Source: Acinetobacter lwoffii
Lineage (GTDB): Bacteria; Pseudomonadota; Gammaproteobacteria; Pseudomonadales; Moraxellaceae
Direction: 5' to 3'
NCBI RefSeq assembly: GCF_024129735.1
Contig: NZ_JAMXXK010000005.1
Location: 25,270-89,269, forward strand
Length of the DNA stretch: 64,000 nucleotides
The notes below the pieces were generated by a model that was not told the DNA's origin, searched no databases, and saw nothing but the letters and a program-made list of their open reading frames with translations. This document shows, in pieces, positions 44,799 through 54,330 of the stretch (position 1 is its first letter; the number at the start of each line of letters is the position of its first letter). The position numbers were made by a program, and so were the translations under genes.

Positions 44799-45299
44799 AT
44801 GAGATCATCAACCATGCTGAAATTACTGCTGTTGTTATGTGTTTTATTCATGTTGAATGCTGCCTGGATCGTCGGCAGAAAGATCTATAAAGCTCAGCGC
44901 CATCTGGTGTGTCAGCGTCCAGAAAAACCGGCACAGATTTCTAGCATGACAGAGCAAGAGGTCATCGAGCAAGAGCAGCAAGTACATCTGGTGGATGCTT
45001 ATGAACTGGAATTGTTTGACGATGTGGCACAGCTATTCTTTCAACGGCAGGTGCATATTGAGAGTCGGGCACAGGCCGAACAGTTACAGCAAGAACTATT
45101 ACAAAAAATGCCGATGCACAGTGGTACCCAGATTCGTCAGATGGATTTAGGCGAATGGTCTATTTTCTGGAATTTTTATGATCAGTCACTGGAATATTAT
45201 GTCGGTCGCTATGGCGTATTCTATGCACATGTCGACCGTTTTGGAGAAGAGCACCGGCATGAAATTCGTAGGGAGCTTTTGCATTCTGACTGTGCTTAG
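44799..45299 (+). CDS. Hypothetical membrane-anchored protein
   Basis: 166 residues. A single N-terminal hydrophobic segment (MLKLLLLLCVLFMLNAAWIV) without a convincing cleavage site suggests a signal anchor with a periplasmic domain of about 135 residues. That domain is acidic and Gln/Glu-rich (EQEVIEQEQQVHLVDAYELE), ending with an aromatic-rich part (WSIFWNFYDQSLEYYVGRYG). No known family recognised. The start at 44799 lacks its own ribosome site; an alternative ATG is at 44814. Confidence 0.72.
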   Translation: MRSSTMLKLLLLLCVLFMLNAAWIVGRKIYKAQRHLVCQRPEKPAQISSMTEQEVIEQEQQVHLVDAYELELFDDVAQLFFQRQVHIESRAQAEQLQQELLQKMPMHSGTQIRQMDLGEWSIFWNFYDQSLEYYVGRYGVFYAHVDRFGEEHRHEIRRELLHSDCA

Positions 45300-45558
45300 A
45301 ACACCACTTTCAGTCATTCTGTACGATTGAAGATCTCAGACTACGTACTTAAGCCATTGCAATTCAGAAAAGGTATCTCATGCCTTAGCTCAGATTTTTT
45401 CTGCCACTTGGCGGAAATAGCCCATATAATTTATCTCCTTTAAGCCATAATCTTGTGCTAGAAAAACCTCAAAACTCGAGAGTCGTATCCTTGAAATAGT
45501 CATTTAAAATGTACGAAGTCTGGCGAGCAATGATCCGGACTAAAAAGGCAGAAATACT

Positions 45559-45834
45559 ATGATCATTGATTTTCATCAAGCACAATTACAGAAGTTTATT
45601 GCACTGGCGATGAAGATCGAAGCTGAGCCTGAACTGTATTTGCAGTTTGATTCTGTGTCTGATTTTTATAAGGCTGACTGGCTGCAGGCTTTCCCAGCTG
45701 GAACTGAATACTATGTTTCCGGTCTAGATGATGGTGCCGATGAGTTTCATGCCGTGATTTATTATGGCGAAGCGCAGCTACAGATCAGCTGTGGACAGGC
45801 ACAGCTTTCAGTAAAACTATGTTGCAAACATTGA
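45559..45834 (+). CDS. Hypothetical small protein
   Basis: 91 residues, soluble and acidic: FHQAQLQKFIALAMKIEAEP, then YLQFDSVSDFYKADWLQAF and EYYVSGLDDGADEFHAVIYY. AAGGCAG lies a few bases before the ATG. The C-terminus carries several Cys (ISCGQAQLSVKLCCKH) that could bind metal, though this is a guess. No family recognised. The 260 bp before it hold nothing identifiable. Confidence 0.68.
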   Translation: MIIDFHQAQLQKFIALAMKIEAEPELYLQFDSVSDFYKADWLQAFPAGTEYYVSGLDDGADEFHAVIYYGEAQLQISCGQAQLSVKLCCKH

Positions 45835-45983
45835 CCGGGCTGCCGGAATTTCCCGATAAAAGAATAATGACATCCGCTATAAAGTTGATATAAATTGCAG
45901 AGTCATCTCTGTATCTGATTTTTATTCGCATCAGCCGAGAGTGGCATAGGCGAATATCGTAATAAAAATAAGGAAAAAATAGC

Positions 45984-46481
45984 ATGGCACATCAGTTCAC
46001 CGTGAAAGCAATTATCAATGGCGTGTCTATTGATGAATTTAAGCGTTTGGCCAATGATATTCGTTTGCATGAGGCAGTTTGCCATCGAATTCCTGCGCAA
46101 AACTTGGAAATCCTGGTTTCGGAAAAGCAGGGGCATATGTATACCCTGAAACGCGCTTATAATCTAGATGTTAATATTCCGGATATCGCAAAAAAATTAC
46201 TCAAAGATGCCTTCCGTTTGCAGCGTACCGATGTCAGCGATCTGAATGAAATGACGTCAACGGTACAACTCGGTGCGAACTTGCCGATCGAAGCCATCTG
46301 TCAGCGTGCAGTTACCGGAGATGAAGACCAGATCCAGTTTCAATTAAACTGGACAGTCAAAGTCAAAGTGCCTTTGCTCGGTGGCATGCTAGAAAAGCAT
46401 GCGGAAGGTGAGATTCGTAAATTTAGTGAAATTGAACTCAGCATCGTCGAAGATGAATTGCGTAAAGGTCTCACCGCTTGA
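45984..46481 (+). CDS. DUF2505-like protein
   Basis: 165 residues, soluble, no signal. Resembles the DUF2505 group (SRPBCC-like fold): YTLKRAYNLDVNIPDIAKKLLKDAF in the middle and VKVKVPLLGGMLEKHAEGEIRKFSEIELSIVEDEL at the end, the pattern of a lipid- or hydrophobe-binding cup with a long C-terminal helix. Ligand and role unknown. Start preceded by AAGGAAAAAA. Confidence 0.75.
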   Translation: MAHQFTVKAIINGVSIDEFKRLANDIRLHEAVCHRIPAQNLEILVSEKQGHMYTLKRAYNLDVNIPDIAKKLLKDAFRLQRTDVSDLNEMTSTVQLGANLPIEAICQRAVTGDEDQIQFQLNWTVKVKVPLLGGMLEKHAEGEIRKFSEIELSIVEDELRKGLTA

Positions 46482-46502
46482 AGCAATCAAATAGTGTGAT
46501 CG

Positions 46503-46591
46503 ACCTAATTTAAAAACTGATTAGGTAGACGCTGGGTAGTGGTAGCTAATTGGGCGGTAGATCACCATTTTCAGGGCACTACCACTATCCA
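46503..46591. other. Two hairpins in a convergent intergenic region
   Basis: First hairpin ACCTAAT/ATTAGGT (46503-46526), then a 13-bp stem TGGGTAGTGGTAG/CTACCACTATCCA (46533-46591, one G-U pair) with a 33-base loop, followed by AAAAAACTTTTTT. Between two convergent genes, so termination is the simplest role. Confidence 0.55.
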
Positions 46592-46601
46592 AAAAACTTT
46601 T

Positions 46602-47276
46602 TTAAGTGCTGATAAAGTTTGCCGTCACATTAATGCTGATGGCCAGAATGGTGGTATTGAATCCGTAGGCCAAAAGCAAATGTAGGGTATTGAGAACCCG
46701 CATGGATTGGCAAGTAATGGATACATCTGCAGTTTGCGCAGAAGTCCCGATAATATAACTAAAATATAGAAAGTCCGGATAAGTCGGTCTGGTGGTATTG
46801 GGGAAATCCAGTCCACCTTGTTGCTGTTTGTCGAGCGCCAAATAAAAGTCATGTGCATAATGAATTGCAAAAATCGTATGCATCAAGAACCAGGCTGAAA
46901 TAATGGTCAGAACTGACAAGATTAAATGACCGGTTCGGATGGTGGTATCTTTGGGTAAGTGATTAATTTCAATAATAATCGCTATAAAACACATGATCAG
47001 GGTGATGATCACCAGAAACAGAATGATCCATTTGCTGGCATCCTGTTGCATGGCGCGTTGCAGAATATGAGCATGATCAATACGCCAGAGTTTTTTTATG
47101 GTCAATAATAAATAAGCGTAAATCGCGATATTCCAGCTGATCAAGAGGCAGCTTGACCAGCTCAAAGGGGTGACTGTCTGTAAAACCAGATAAAATCCAA
47201 TGATGGCTGGGAAAATAATAAAGAAATACAGACGGGATTGAAGTGCCGTTTTTATAGATTGAAGAAGCTGCATCAT
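46602..47276 (-). CDS. DUF1345 membrane protein
   Basis: 224 residues with about five membrane segments. The DUF1345 signature is clear near residue 165: YPDFLYFSYIIGTSAQTADVSITCQSMR, and the second segment pair is separated by HAILQRAMQQDASKW. Family members are inner-membrane proteins of unknown function. Convergent with the DUF2505-like gene. Confidence 0.87.
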   Translation of the reverse strand: MMQLLQSIKTALQSRLYFFIIFPAIIGFYLVLQTVTPLSWSSCLLISWNIAIYAYLLLTIKKLWRIDHAHILQRAMQQDASKWIILFLVIITLIMCFIAIIIEINHLPKDTTIRTGHLILSVLTIISAWFLMHTIFAIHYAHDFYLALDKQQQGGLDFPNTTRPTYPDFLYFSYIIGTSAQTADVSITCQSMRVLNTLHLLLAYGFNTTILAISINVTANFIST

Positions 47277-47472
47277 GCCATTTATATTTGTTTTGCTGAC
47301 TTCTCAAGATCCTAGCACAGAACCGTTTGCAATAAAGAAGATTGCACCGGCCTGAGTATCAGCCTCAGTTATTTCCTCTACGACATTTCTTCCTAAAGGT
47401 GTCGAACTAATTTGACTGCGCGGATCGCGCAGCAGGCGTTATCATCTTAATAAATTTTTTCTGAACCGATGT

Positions 47473-47922
47473 TTAGATGGATTGAGCCGGTTGTTGGATT
47501 GCAGTGCCATAAGCAAAGACTTCCACCATGCCACCTTGCATACCGAGTTCAGTCGTGCTGAGCCGAATGCCCATAATCTGAGTCGCCCCGATTTTTTCGG
47601 CTTCCAGTTTTAAACGTACAATCGCTTCACGTCGTGCGCGTTCTACTACACTTTCATAGCTGGTCAGACGGCCACCCAGCATATTCTGTACATTGGCAAT
47701 CGCATATTTAAAATAATCATGAGAAATGACCACATTGCTGCTGATCATCTGTCCAGAATATTCAGACACAGCGAAGCGGCTATTGCTCATCCGGATATAT
47801 GCCAGGCGTTGTTCCTGTTCATCCAGATAACGAAAATGTTTACGTTCGTTATAACGACCAAAGCCGAAACCGACACTAAACAGAATGGCAAAAATGATGA
47901 TCTGGAGAATTAAACCATCCAT
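47473..47922 (-). CDS. YbjQ-like protein with N-terminal membrane anchor
   Basis: 149 residues. One membrane segment at the start (LILQIIIFAILFSVGFGFGRY), then a YbjQ (DUF74) domain at about 60-145: VVISHDYFKYAIANVQNMLGGRLTSYESVVERARREA and IGATQIMGIRLSTTE. YbjQ folds as a ring-forming pentamer and is often labelled heavy-metal binding on weak evidence. Starts three bases after the soluble paralogue, so the two are translated together. Confidence 0.87.
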   Translation of the reverse strand: MDGLILQIIIFAILFSVGFGFGRYNERKHFRYLDEQEQRLAYIRMSNSRFAVSEYSGQMISSNVVISHDYFKYAIANVQNMLGGRLTSYESVVERARREAIVRLKLEAEKIGATQIMGIRLSTTELGMQGGMVEVFAYGTAIQQPAQSI

Positions 47923-47925
47923 GCT

Positions 47926-48288
47926 TTAATCTGCCTGCGGAAAAGGATCGGGCAATTTTGGCATGATCGGATCAACGACTACGGCTGTCCCATAAACAAA
48001 GAGTTCAGAAGCACCTTGGGCAATATTAGAGGTCGAGAAACGAATGCCGACAATCGCATTGGCACCCATACTACGGGCTTTTTCAATCATGCGGTTCATG
48101 GCTTCCTGACGGGATTCTTCCAGCAGTTCGGTATAGGCGGTAAGCTCACCACCGACAATATTTTTCAGGCCGGCCAATAAGTCACGTCCGACATGTTTGC
48201 TGCGTACGGTACTGCCATACACCACATCAATTTGCTGGCGAATGGTATGTCCCGGTACAGATTCCAGATTGCTAAGTAACATGTGCAT
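47926..48288 (-). CDS. YbjQ family protein, soluble
   Basis: 120 residues, the standard YbjQ form: YGSTVRSKHVGRDLLAGLKNIVGGELTAYTELLEESRQEAM, RSMGANAIVGIRFSTSNIAQGASELFVYGTAVVV. No signal or membrane segment. First gene of a two-gene unit with the membrane-anchored paralogue; close similarity in GGxLTxY and GAxxIxGIRxST shows an old duplication. Function unknown. Confidence 0.9.
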   Translation of the reverse strand: MHMLLSNLESVPGHTIRQQIDVVYGSTVRSKHVGRDLLAGLKNIVGGELTAYTELLEESRQEAMNRMIEKARSMGANAIVGIRFSTSNIAQGASELFVYGTAVVVDPIMPKLPDPFPQAD

Positions 48289-48345
48289 GTTTTCTAAATA
48301 AATCGCTGGTCTATGACAATAGGAAAACTGCCTCGAAAATGCAAT

Positions 48346-48373
48346 AAAAAAAAGCCCACCGAAGTGAGCTTTT
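48346..48373 (-). terminator. Terminator of the PAP2-adeIJK operon
   Basis: On the minus strand AAAGCTCAC-TTCG-GTGGGCTTT (one G-U pair, UUCG tetraloop) is followed by a T run, 18 bp after the adeK stop. Confidence 0.88.
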
Positions 48374-48390
48374 CCTGATCTGTCTGGAAT

Positions 48391-49857
48391 TTATTGCGCT
48401 GGTTGTTCTGCTGCACGGCGCTGTTCAGTTACAGGCGGTGTATTCGGCAAGGTATCCGTCGTATTGACTTTCAAGCCGCCCCCCAGGGTTTTGTAGACTT
48501 CAACCTGATTGTTCAGATTGGCCTGTTCAAGCAATAACAAACCTTGTTCTGCTGCATAAGACGCACGCTGTGCATCCAGTACCGTCAGATAGCTATCAAT
48601 CCCGGCACGGAAACGTGCTTGCGACAAGCGATAGGTGGTGTTGGTTGCTTCGACCAGGCGGCGCTGAGCTGCAAGACGATCACCAATATTCTGACGTACC
48701 GCCAAGGCATCATTCACTTCACGGAAAGCAGTCTGAATCGACTTTTCGTAATCTGACAAGGCAATTTGCTGATCGGTTTCAGAAATACGGATATTGGCCT
48801 GACGGGTACCCCAATCAAAAATTGGAATATCCAGACTTGGACCAAATGACCAGGCAAAACTACCTGATTTAAACAGGTCGCCTAAATCAGTAGAGGCATA
48901 ACCTGCTGAACCAGTCAGACTAATCGTCGGGAACAGACGTGCACGTGCTGCTGCAATATTGGCACCTGCCGCAGACAGGCGGTATTCTGCTGCACGAACA
49001 TCTGGACGGTTAATCAGCAGATCACTTGGCAAGCCTGAACCCAATGCAGTATTTGAGGTGATGCGGGTCACGCGTTGTGCTGGTAATAAATTCGCAGGCA
49101 CTTGCTGACCGACCAGCAGGTTTAACAGGTTTTGTGCCTGTGCTACCTGAGTGCGGTAATTCGCAACATCATTACGTGCGGTTTCAACCGAGATCTGTGC
49201 CTGACGTACTGGAAGCTCGCTATCAATCCCGACATCAAAACGTTTTTTGTTCAGATTGAAAGATTCAAGCTGGGCTTTCAGCGTTTGTTCAGCCAAAGCC
49301 AGATTGGCATTGGCAAACGAGTAGCTGAGCCAAGCCTGAGACACCTGACCAATCAAGGCAATTTGCGTCGCATCTCGCGCACTTTGGGTCGCCAGGAAAC
49401 TATCCAGCGCATTGTCACGCAAGCTGCGGACACGCCCCCAGAAATCCAGTTCATACGCAGTTACACCCAGTCCGACATTATAAGTCGTCACTGCACCACG
49501 ATTCTGGGAATTCATGGTGTCCTGGCGCAATACGCTACCACTGGCACCAATCGTCGGTAACTGGTTGTTTTCAGTAATCTGATACTGTTGCTGAGCTCGT
49601 TGAATATTGAGGGCAGCAATACGCAAATCACGGTTATTGTTTAATGCCAGATCCAGCACCTGTAACAGGCGCTGATCGGCAAAAAAGTTTTTATAACCCT
49701 GTTCTGCTACAGAAGTACCAGACGCATTGGTATAGCTGCTCGGGATATCTGCCTGCGCAACCGGCTCTGGACTGCGCATACTTTGACAGGCTGTCAAAGC
49801 AAGCGCAAGGGCAGATACCGCAATGCTACGACCTGTAATAGACCATACATTTTGCAT
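48391..49857 (-). CDS. adeK: AdeK, outer-membrane channel of AdeIJK
   Basis: 488 residues. Lipoprotein signal with lipobox LTAC (Cys24), then the duplicated outer-membrane efflux domain (OprM/TolC type): LLQVLDLALNNNRDLRIAALNIQRAQQQYQ and its second copy LLINRPDVRAAEYRLSAAGANIAAARARLFPTISLTGS. It forms the trimeric channel of the AdeIJK pump. Its ATG overlaps the adeJ stop by one base (TAATG), showing coupled translation. The C-terminus ends in a polar tail rich in Thr, Pro and Gln. Confidence 0.95.
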   Translation of the reverse strand: MQNVWSITGRSIAVSALALALTACQSMRSPEPVAQADIPSSYTNASGTSVAEQGYKNFFADQRLLQVLDLALNNNRDLRIAALNIQRAQQQYQITENNQLPTIGASGSVLRQDTMNSQNRGAVTTYNVGLGVTAYELDFWGRVRSLRDNALDSFLATQSARDATQIALIGQVSQAWLSYSFANANLALAEQTLKAQLESFNLNKKRFDVGIDSELPVRQAQISVETARNDVANYRTQVAQAQNLLNLLVGQQVPANLLPAQRVTRITSNTALGSGLPSDLLINRPDVRAAEYRLSAAGANIAAARARLFPTISLTGSAGYASTDLGDLFKSGSFAWSFGPSLDIPIFDWGTRQANIRISETDQQIALSDYEKSIQTAFREVNDALAVRQNIGDRLAAQRRLVEATNTTYRLSQARFRAGIDSYLTVLDAQRASYAAEQGLLLLEQANLNNQVEVYKTLGGGLKVNTTDTLPNTPPVTEQRRAAEQPAQ

Positions 49858-52800
49858 TACGACTTATACTCCTGATTTTGTTGTTTTGGTTTGTATTTAA
49901 AGACACTTCGAATCCACACGTAGAATACCGGGATAAAGAAGATACCTAACAAGGTCGAGCTGATCACGCCGCCGAGTACACCATAACCGACTGAGTGCTG
50001 GCTACCTGCACCCGCACCTGAAGCCAGAGCAAGAGGTAATACACCAAAACCAAAGGCCAATGTGGTCATGATAATTGGACGTAAACGCATTTTTGCCGCA
50101 TGCAAGGTCGCTTCAAATAACTCTTCACCTTGTTCCTGCAATTCTTTCGCAAACTCGACAATCAAGATCGCGTTTTTTGCAGAAAGACCAATTACGGCAA
50201 TAATCGCCACCTGGAAGTAAATGTTATTCGACAGGTTCGGGTTTTGCAGCAGCACCATTCCACCAAAGGTGAGTAATAATGCACCCACAATACCCAATGG
50301 CACCACCAGTAGAACCGAGAACGGAATCGACCAGCTTTCATACAGGGCTGCCAGACACAGGAAGACGATCAGTAATGACAAGGCATACAGGAACGGAGCC
50401 TGTGCACCAGATTCACGCTCTTCTAAAGACAGACCTGTCCATTCGAAGTCGAAACCTTGCAAGCCCATTTCTGGTAGCTTCGCTACAATTTCTTCCATGG
50501 CCACCATTGCATCACCCGAGCTGATACCCGGAGCAGGTGTACCCTGAATGTTCATGGACGATACGCCGTTATAACGCTCAAGACGTGGTGAACCGTAGGT
50601 CCATTCGCCTGTGGCAAATGCCGAGAATGGCACCATTTCACCGCGGTTATTACGCACATACCATTGGTCCAGATCTTCCGGCATCATCCGCGAGCCAGCT
50701 TCACCCTGAACATAGACTTTCTTGACACGACCACGATCAATGAAGTCATTGATATACGAACCGCCCCAAGCAATACCCATGGTGCTGTTAATTTCAGCAA
50801 CACTCACGCCCAATGCACCGGCTTGTGCATGATCGACAATGACACGGTACTGTGGAGTATCTTCCTGACCATTCGGACGTACACCAGCCAGACGCGAGTC
50901 TTGTGCTGCTAGACCGAGAATCGTATTACGTGCTGCCAGGAGCTGATCATGACTTTGACCACTTGCAGCTTTGAGCTGTAAGTTAAAGCCAGCCGACACA
51001 CCCAGTTCAGGCATTGCAGGTAATTGCAGTGGCATGATGTAAGACGCATCTTTGACAATCATGTTCAGCGCCATACCACGTTGAATAATGGCACCGATTT
51101 GAGATTCCGGACTGTGACGCTCTGACCAGTCTTTCAACTTAATGAAAGCCAGACCTGCATTTTGTCCCACACCCGTGAAGGAGAAACCTGCCACACTAAA
51201 GACGGATTCGACATGCTCTTTCTCGTTTTCCAGGAAATAGTTGGTCATGGTGCTGACCACTTTGTCGGTACGTTCCAAGGTTGCATTTGGCGGTAACTGA
51301 ACCAGCGTCATGACCACGCCCTGGTCTTCATCCGGTAGGAACGAAGAAGGCAGTTTCTGGAACAACAGCACAATAATACCCAGTACCACGGCATACACCA
51401 CGCCTGAGAAAATCTTGCTGTGAGTCATGCGGTTGACGCCGCCCTGATATTTCACAGAAACCTTGTCAAAACTGCTATTAAACCAGCGGAAGAAACGTGC
51501 AAAAATACCATTACTTTCCGGCTTGTTCGGATCATGCTGTTTCAGCAGAGTCGCACACAGGGCAGGGGTAAAGGTTAAGGCAACCACCAGTGACAAGACC
51601 ATCGCTGTGACCAGCGTAATCGAGAACTGGCGATAAATGACCCCGGTGGTTCCACCGAAGAAAGCCATTGGAACGAATACTGCCGACAGCACCGAGGTAA
51701 TACCAATCAATGCGCCAGAAATCTGTTTCATCGATTTTTCAGTTGCAGCAACCGGATCAAGATGTTCTTCCACCATGACCCGTTCGACGTTCTCGACTAC
51801 AACAATCGCGTCATCGACCAGAAGACCAATCGCCAACACCATGGCAAACATGGTCAGGGTATTAATCGAGAAGCCAAAGATGTTAATGACGGCAAAAGTA
51901 CCCAATACGACGACTGGAACCGCCATGGTTGGAATGATGGTGGCACGCCAGTTCTGCAGGAACAGGAACATCACCAGGAACACCAGAATAATCGCTTCGA
52001 TCAGGGTTTTAACTACACTCTTAATCGACAGTTCAATAAATGGTGTGGTGTCAAACGCCAGTTGGTCGACCATGCCTTGTGGATAGTTCGGACGTAACTG
52101 TTTTAAACGCTCTTCAACTGCTTGTGCGGTATCTAGGGCATTGGCGCCAGTCGCAAGTTTAATTGCTACACCACCAGCCGGTTTGCCATTAAATTTAGAA
52201 TCGAACTGATAGTTATCTGCACCGAGTTCAACTCGTGCAACATCACCTAAGCGAACCTGCGCACCAGAAGTGGCATTTTTCAGGAAGATATTGCTGAACT
52301 GCTCCGGCGTTTGTAACAGACTTTGAGCCGTTACCGTCGCATTTAACACTTGTCCTTGAACTGCAGGCGCACCACCCAACTGACCTACGGCAACCTGTGC
52401 ATTCTGGGTACGGATTGCAGTAGCAATATCACTTGGCGTTACTTGCAGGCTGGCCATCTTGGCTGGATCCAGCCAGATACGCATCGCATAAGAACCACCA
52501 AAGACCTGAACTTCACCGACCCCGGCCACACGGCTTAAAGGTTCAGCAATATTCGAGTTAACATAGTCTTTGATGTCATCTGCGGTCAGGCTGCTATCAG
52601 GTGAATAGAATGCCAAAACTTGCAAGAAGCTTGCACCCGATTTAGTCACCCGCACACCCTGACGCTGTACATCTTCAGGCAGCAGGGCAGTCGCAGACTG
52701 TAATTTGTTTTGAACCTGAACCTGTGCGATATCAGGATCGACACCCTGGTCAAAGTTCAAGGAAATAGACGAAGAACCATTACCCGCACTGTTAGACGAG

Positions 52801-53033
52801 ATATAGCGTAAGCCATCCATACCGTTCATCTGCTGCTCGATGATCTGGGTCACTGTATTTTCAACAGTTTCAGCAGATGCACCAGGATAAGTCGCAGAAA
52901 TGGTTACAGTTGGTGGCGCGATGGTCGGATATTGTGCAATCGGCATTTTGCTGATGGTTAAAATACCCGCCAGCATAATCACCAATGCAATCACCCAAGC
53001 GAAAATCGGGCGATGAATAAAGAATTGAGCCAT
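49857..53033 (-). CDS. adeJ: AdeJ, RND multidrug efflux permease
   Basis: 1058 residues, full length for HAE-1 pumps. Starts MAQFFIHRPIFAWVIALVIM; twelve membrane segments and two large periplasmic loops. The proton relay residues are present: Asp407-Asp408 in TM4 (GLLVDDAIVVVENVE) and the TM10 Lys in GLSAKNAILIVEF. The family signature GGTTGVIYRQFS follows TM5. It is the inner-membrane motor exporting beta-lactams, tetracyclines, fluoroquinolones and other compounds in A. baumannii. Starts 13 bp after adeI. Confidence 0.97.
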   Translation of the reverse strand: MAQFFIHRPIFAWVIALVIMLAGILTISKMPIAQYPTIAPPTVTISATYPGASAETVENTVTQIIEQQMNGMDGLRYISSNSAGNGSSSISLNFDQGVDPDIAQVQVQNKLQSATALLPEDVQRQGVRVTKSGASFLQVLAFYSPDSSLTADDIKDYVNSNIAEPLSRVAGVGEVQVFGGSYAMRIWLDPAKMASLQVTPSDIATAIRTQNAQVAVGQLGGAPAVQGQVLNATVTAQSLLQTPEQFSNIFLKNATSGAQVRLGDVARVELGADNYQFDSKFNGKPAGGVAIKLATGANALDTAQAVEERLKQLRPNYPQGMVDQLAFDTTPFIELSIKSVVKTLIEAIILVFLVMFLFLQNWRATIIPTMAVPVVVLGTFAVINIFGFSINTLTMFAMVLAIGLLVDDAIVVVENVERVMVEEHLDPVAATEKSMKQISGALIGITSVLSAVFVPMAFFGGTTGVIYRQFSITLVTAMVLSLVVALTFTPALCATLLKQHDPNKPESNGIFARFFRWFNSSFDKVSVKYQGGVNRMTHSKIFSGVVYAVVLGIIVLLFQKLPSSFLPDEDQGVVMTLVQLPPNATLERTDKVVSTMTNYFLENEKEHVESVFSVAGFSFTGVGQNAGLAFIKLKDWSERHSPESQIGAIIQRGMALNMIVKDASYIMPLQLPAMPELGVSAGFNLQLKAASGQSHDQLLAARNTILGLAAQDSRLAGVRPNGQEDTPQYRVIVDHAQAGALGVSVAEINSTMGIAWGGSYINDFIDRGRVKKVYVQGEAGSRMMPEDLDQWYVRNNRGEMVPFSAFATGEWTYGSPRLERYNGVSSMNIQGTPAPGISSGDAMVAMEEIVAKLPEMGLQGFDFEWTGLSLEERESGAQAPFLYALSLLIVFLCLAALYESWSIPFSVLLVVPLGIVGALLLTFGGMVLLQNPNLSNNIYFQVAIIAVIGLSAKNAILIVEFAKELQEQGEELFEATLHAAKMRLRPIIMTTLAFGFGVLPLALASGAGAGSQHSVGYGVLGGVISSTLLGIFFIPVFYVWIRSVFKYKPKQQNQEYKS

Positions 53034-53046
53034 GAACCATTACTCC

Positions 53047-54294
53047 TTATGCATTTGCAGCAGGTTTTTGTTCAGGTTTCTCTTTAGCATCATCTGCCTT
53101 TTTCTCGCTCGCTGCAGGCTGTTGCGGTGCAGCACCTTGAGGTTGATAAGGTTTTGGTACAACTTGCTGTTCAGGTTTTACTTTCGCAATACCGTCTACA
53201 ATCACTTTATCGCCTGGATTCAGACCTTCAGTCACAATCCAGTTGCTGCCTTGAGAACCAACGGTGGTCACTGGACGTGGCGTCACTTTATTGTCAGCAC
53301 CGACCAGCATCGCCATTGCCTGACCTGTTGGGGTACGGGTCAAAGCTGCTTGCGGAATCAGGAAAGCATTCGGTACTTCACCCTGTACGATTTGCGCAGT
53401 GGCAAACATACCTGGCAGAAGCAGGTGATTTTTGTTCGGGAATACCGCACGTAAAGTCACAGTACCTGTTTCAGGATTCACGCTGACATCAGAGAATGCA
53501 AGACGGCCTTCAACCGGGTAGATACTGCCATCTTCAAGCTTCAACTTGACTTTGGTGTTGTTCGAGCTGTTCAAGCTGCCTTGGTTAAGCTGTTGACGTA
53601 AACGTAAAAGCTCGGCACTTGACTGGTTAATATCTACATAGATTGGATCTAGACGTTGAATCGTCACCAATGGCTCTGGCTGATTTGCTGTCACCAAAGC
53701 ACCCGCCGTCACAGACGAACGGTTGGTCTGGCCCGAAATCGGAGCACGTACAGTCGAATAGCCTAGGTTGATTTCTGCATTACGCAAAGTTGCGCGATTG
53801 GCATTCAAATCAGCTTCAGCCAGTTTGACCTGTGCCGCGATGTCATCATATTCCTGTTTGGAAATGGCATTGGTACCGACCAGTTGACGGTAACGGCCTT
53901 CCTTCACACGCAATACGCCCAGATTGGCTTCAGCACGGGCAATCGCTGCACGGGCATTGTCTACTGTAGTGCGGTTGGTACTTGAATCGATTTCATACAA
54001 GGCCTGACCTTCACGCACATAGCTGCCTTCCGTGAACAAGCGTTTAAGCACCACGCCACTGGCTTGTGGACGTACGTCTGAAATTTCAAATGCTGTTGTA
54101 CGACCTGAGAGCTCTACAGACTGCTCTACACTTTGCGGTTGTGCAACAAGAACACCGACTTCAGTCGGTGGCATTTGTTGTTGAGCACCAGCTTGCTGGC
54201 CCTCTTTAGGATCTTTGCTACAACCAACAAGTGCAAGACTTGTTGCCAATGCGCAAGCAGTCAGGGCAGGTGCCCAAAGCTTTGCAGACATCAT
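53047..54294 (-). CDS. adeI: AdeI, periplasmic adaptor of AdeIJK
   Basis: 415 residues. Lipoprotein signal with ALVGC (Cys25). Adaptor domains: lipoyl half RLFTEGSYVREGQALYEID, helical hairpin (about 95-165), second lipoyl half APISGQTNRSSVTAGALVTANQ, beta-barrel with LAFSDVSVNPETGTVTLRAVFPN, and membrane-proximal domain. The last about 35 residues are a Pro/Gln/Ala/Lys-rich tail. The gap to the PAP2 stop is only 36 bp and holds a ribosome site (AGAGGTGGA) and a weak 6-bp hairpin but no convincing promoter. Confidence 0.96.
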   Translation of the reverse strand: MMSAKLWAPALTACALATSLALVGCSKDPKEGQQAGAQQQMPPTEVGVLVAQPQSVEQSVELSGRTTAFEISDVRPQASGVVLKRLFTEGSYVREGQALYEIDSSTNRTTVDNARAAIARAEANLGVLRVKEGRYRQLVGTNAISKQEYDDIAAQVKLAEADLNANRATLRNAEINLGYSTVRAPISGQTNRSSVTAGALVTANQPEPLVTIQRLDPIYVDINQSSAELLRLRQQLNQGSLNSSNNTKVKLKLEDGSIYPVEGRLAFSDVSVNPETGTVTLRAVFPNKNHLLLPGMFATAQIVQGEVPNAFLIPQAALTRTPTGQAMAMLVGADNKVTPRPVTTVGSQGSNWIVTEGLNPGDKVIVDGIAKVKPEQQVVPKPYQPQGAAPQQPAASEKKADDAKEKPEQKPAANA

Positions 54295-54330
54295 TATTCC
54301 ACCTCTAATTAGATTTATATCTAAATTTTC

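Noticed and set aside
47416..47432. GC-rich hairpin CTGCGCG/CGCGCAG as a terminator
   Set aside because: No T-tract on either strand and about 40 bp past the YbjQ stop; function cannot be supported.
51637..52097. Long plus-strand ORFs opposite adeJ (149 and 111 residues)
   Set aside because: They are antisense shadows of a strongly conserved gene, with no domain and unlikely composition.
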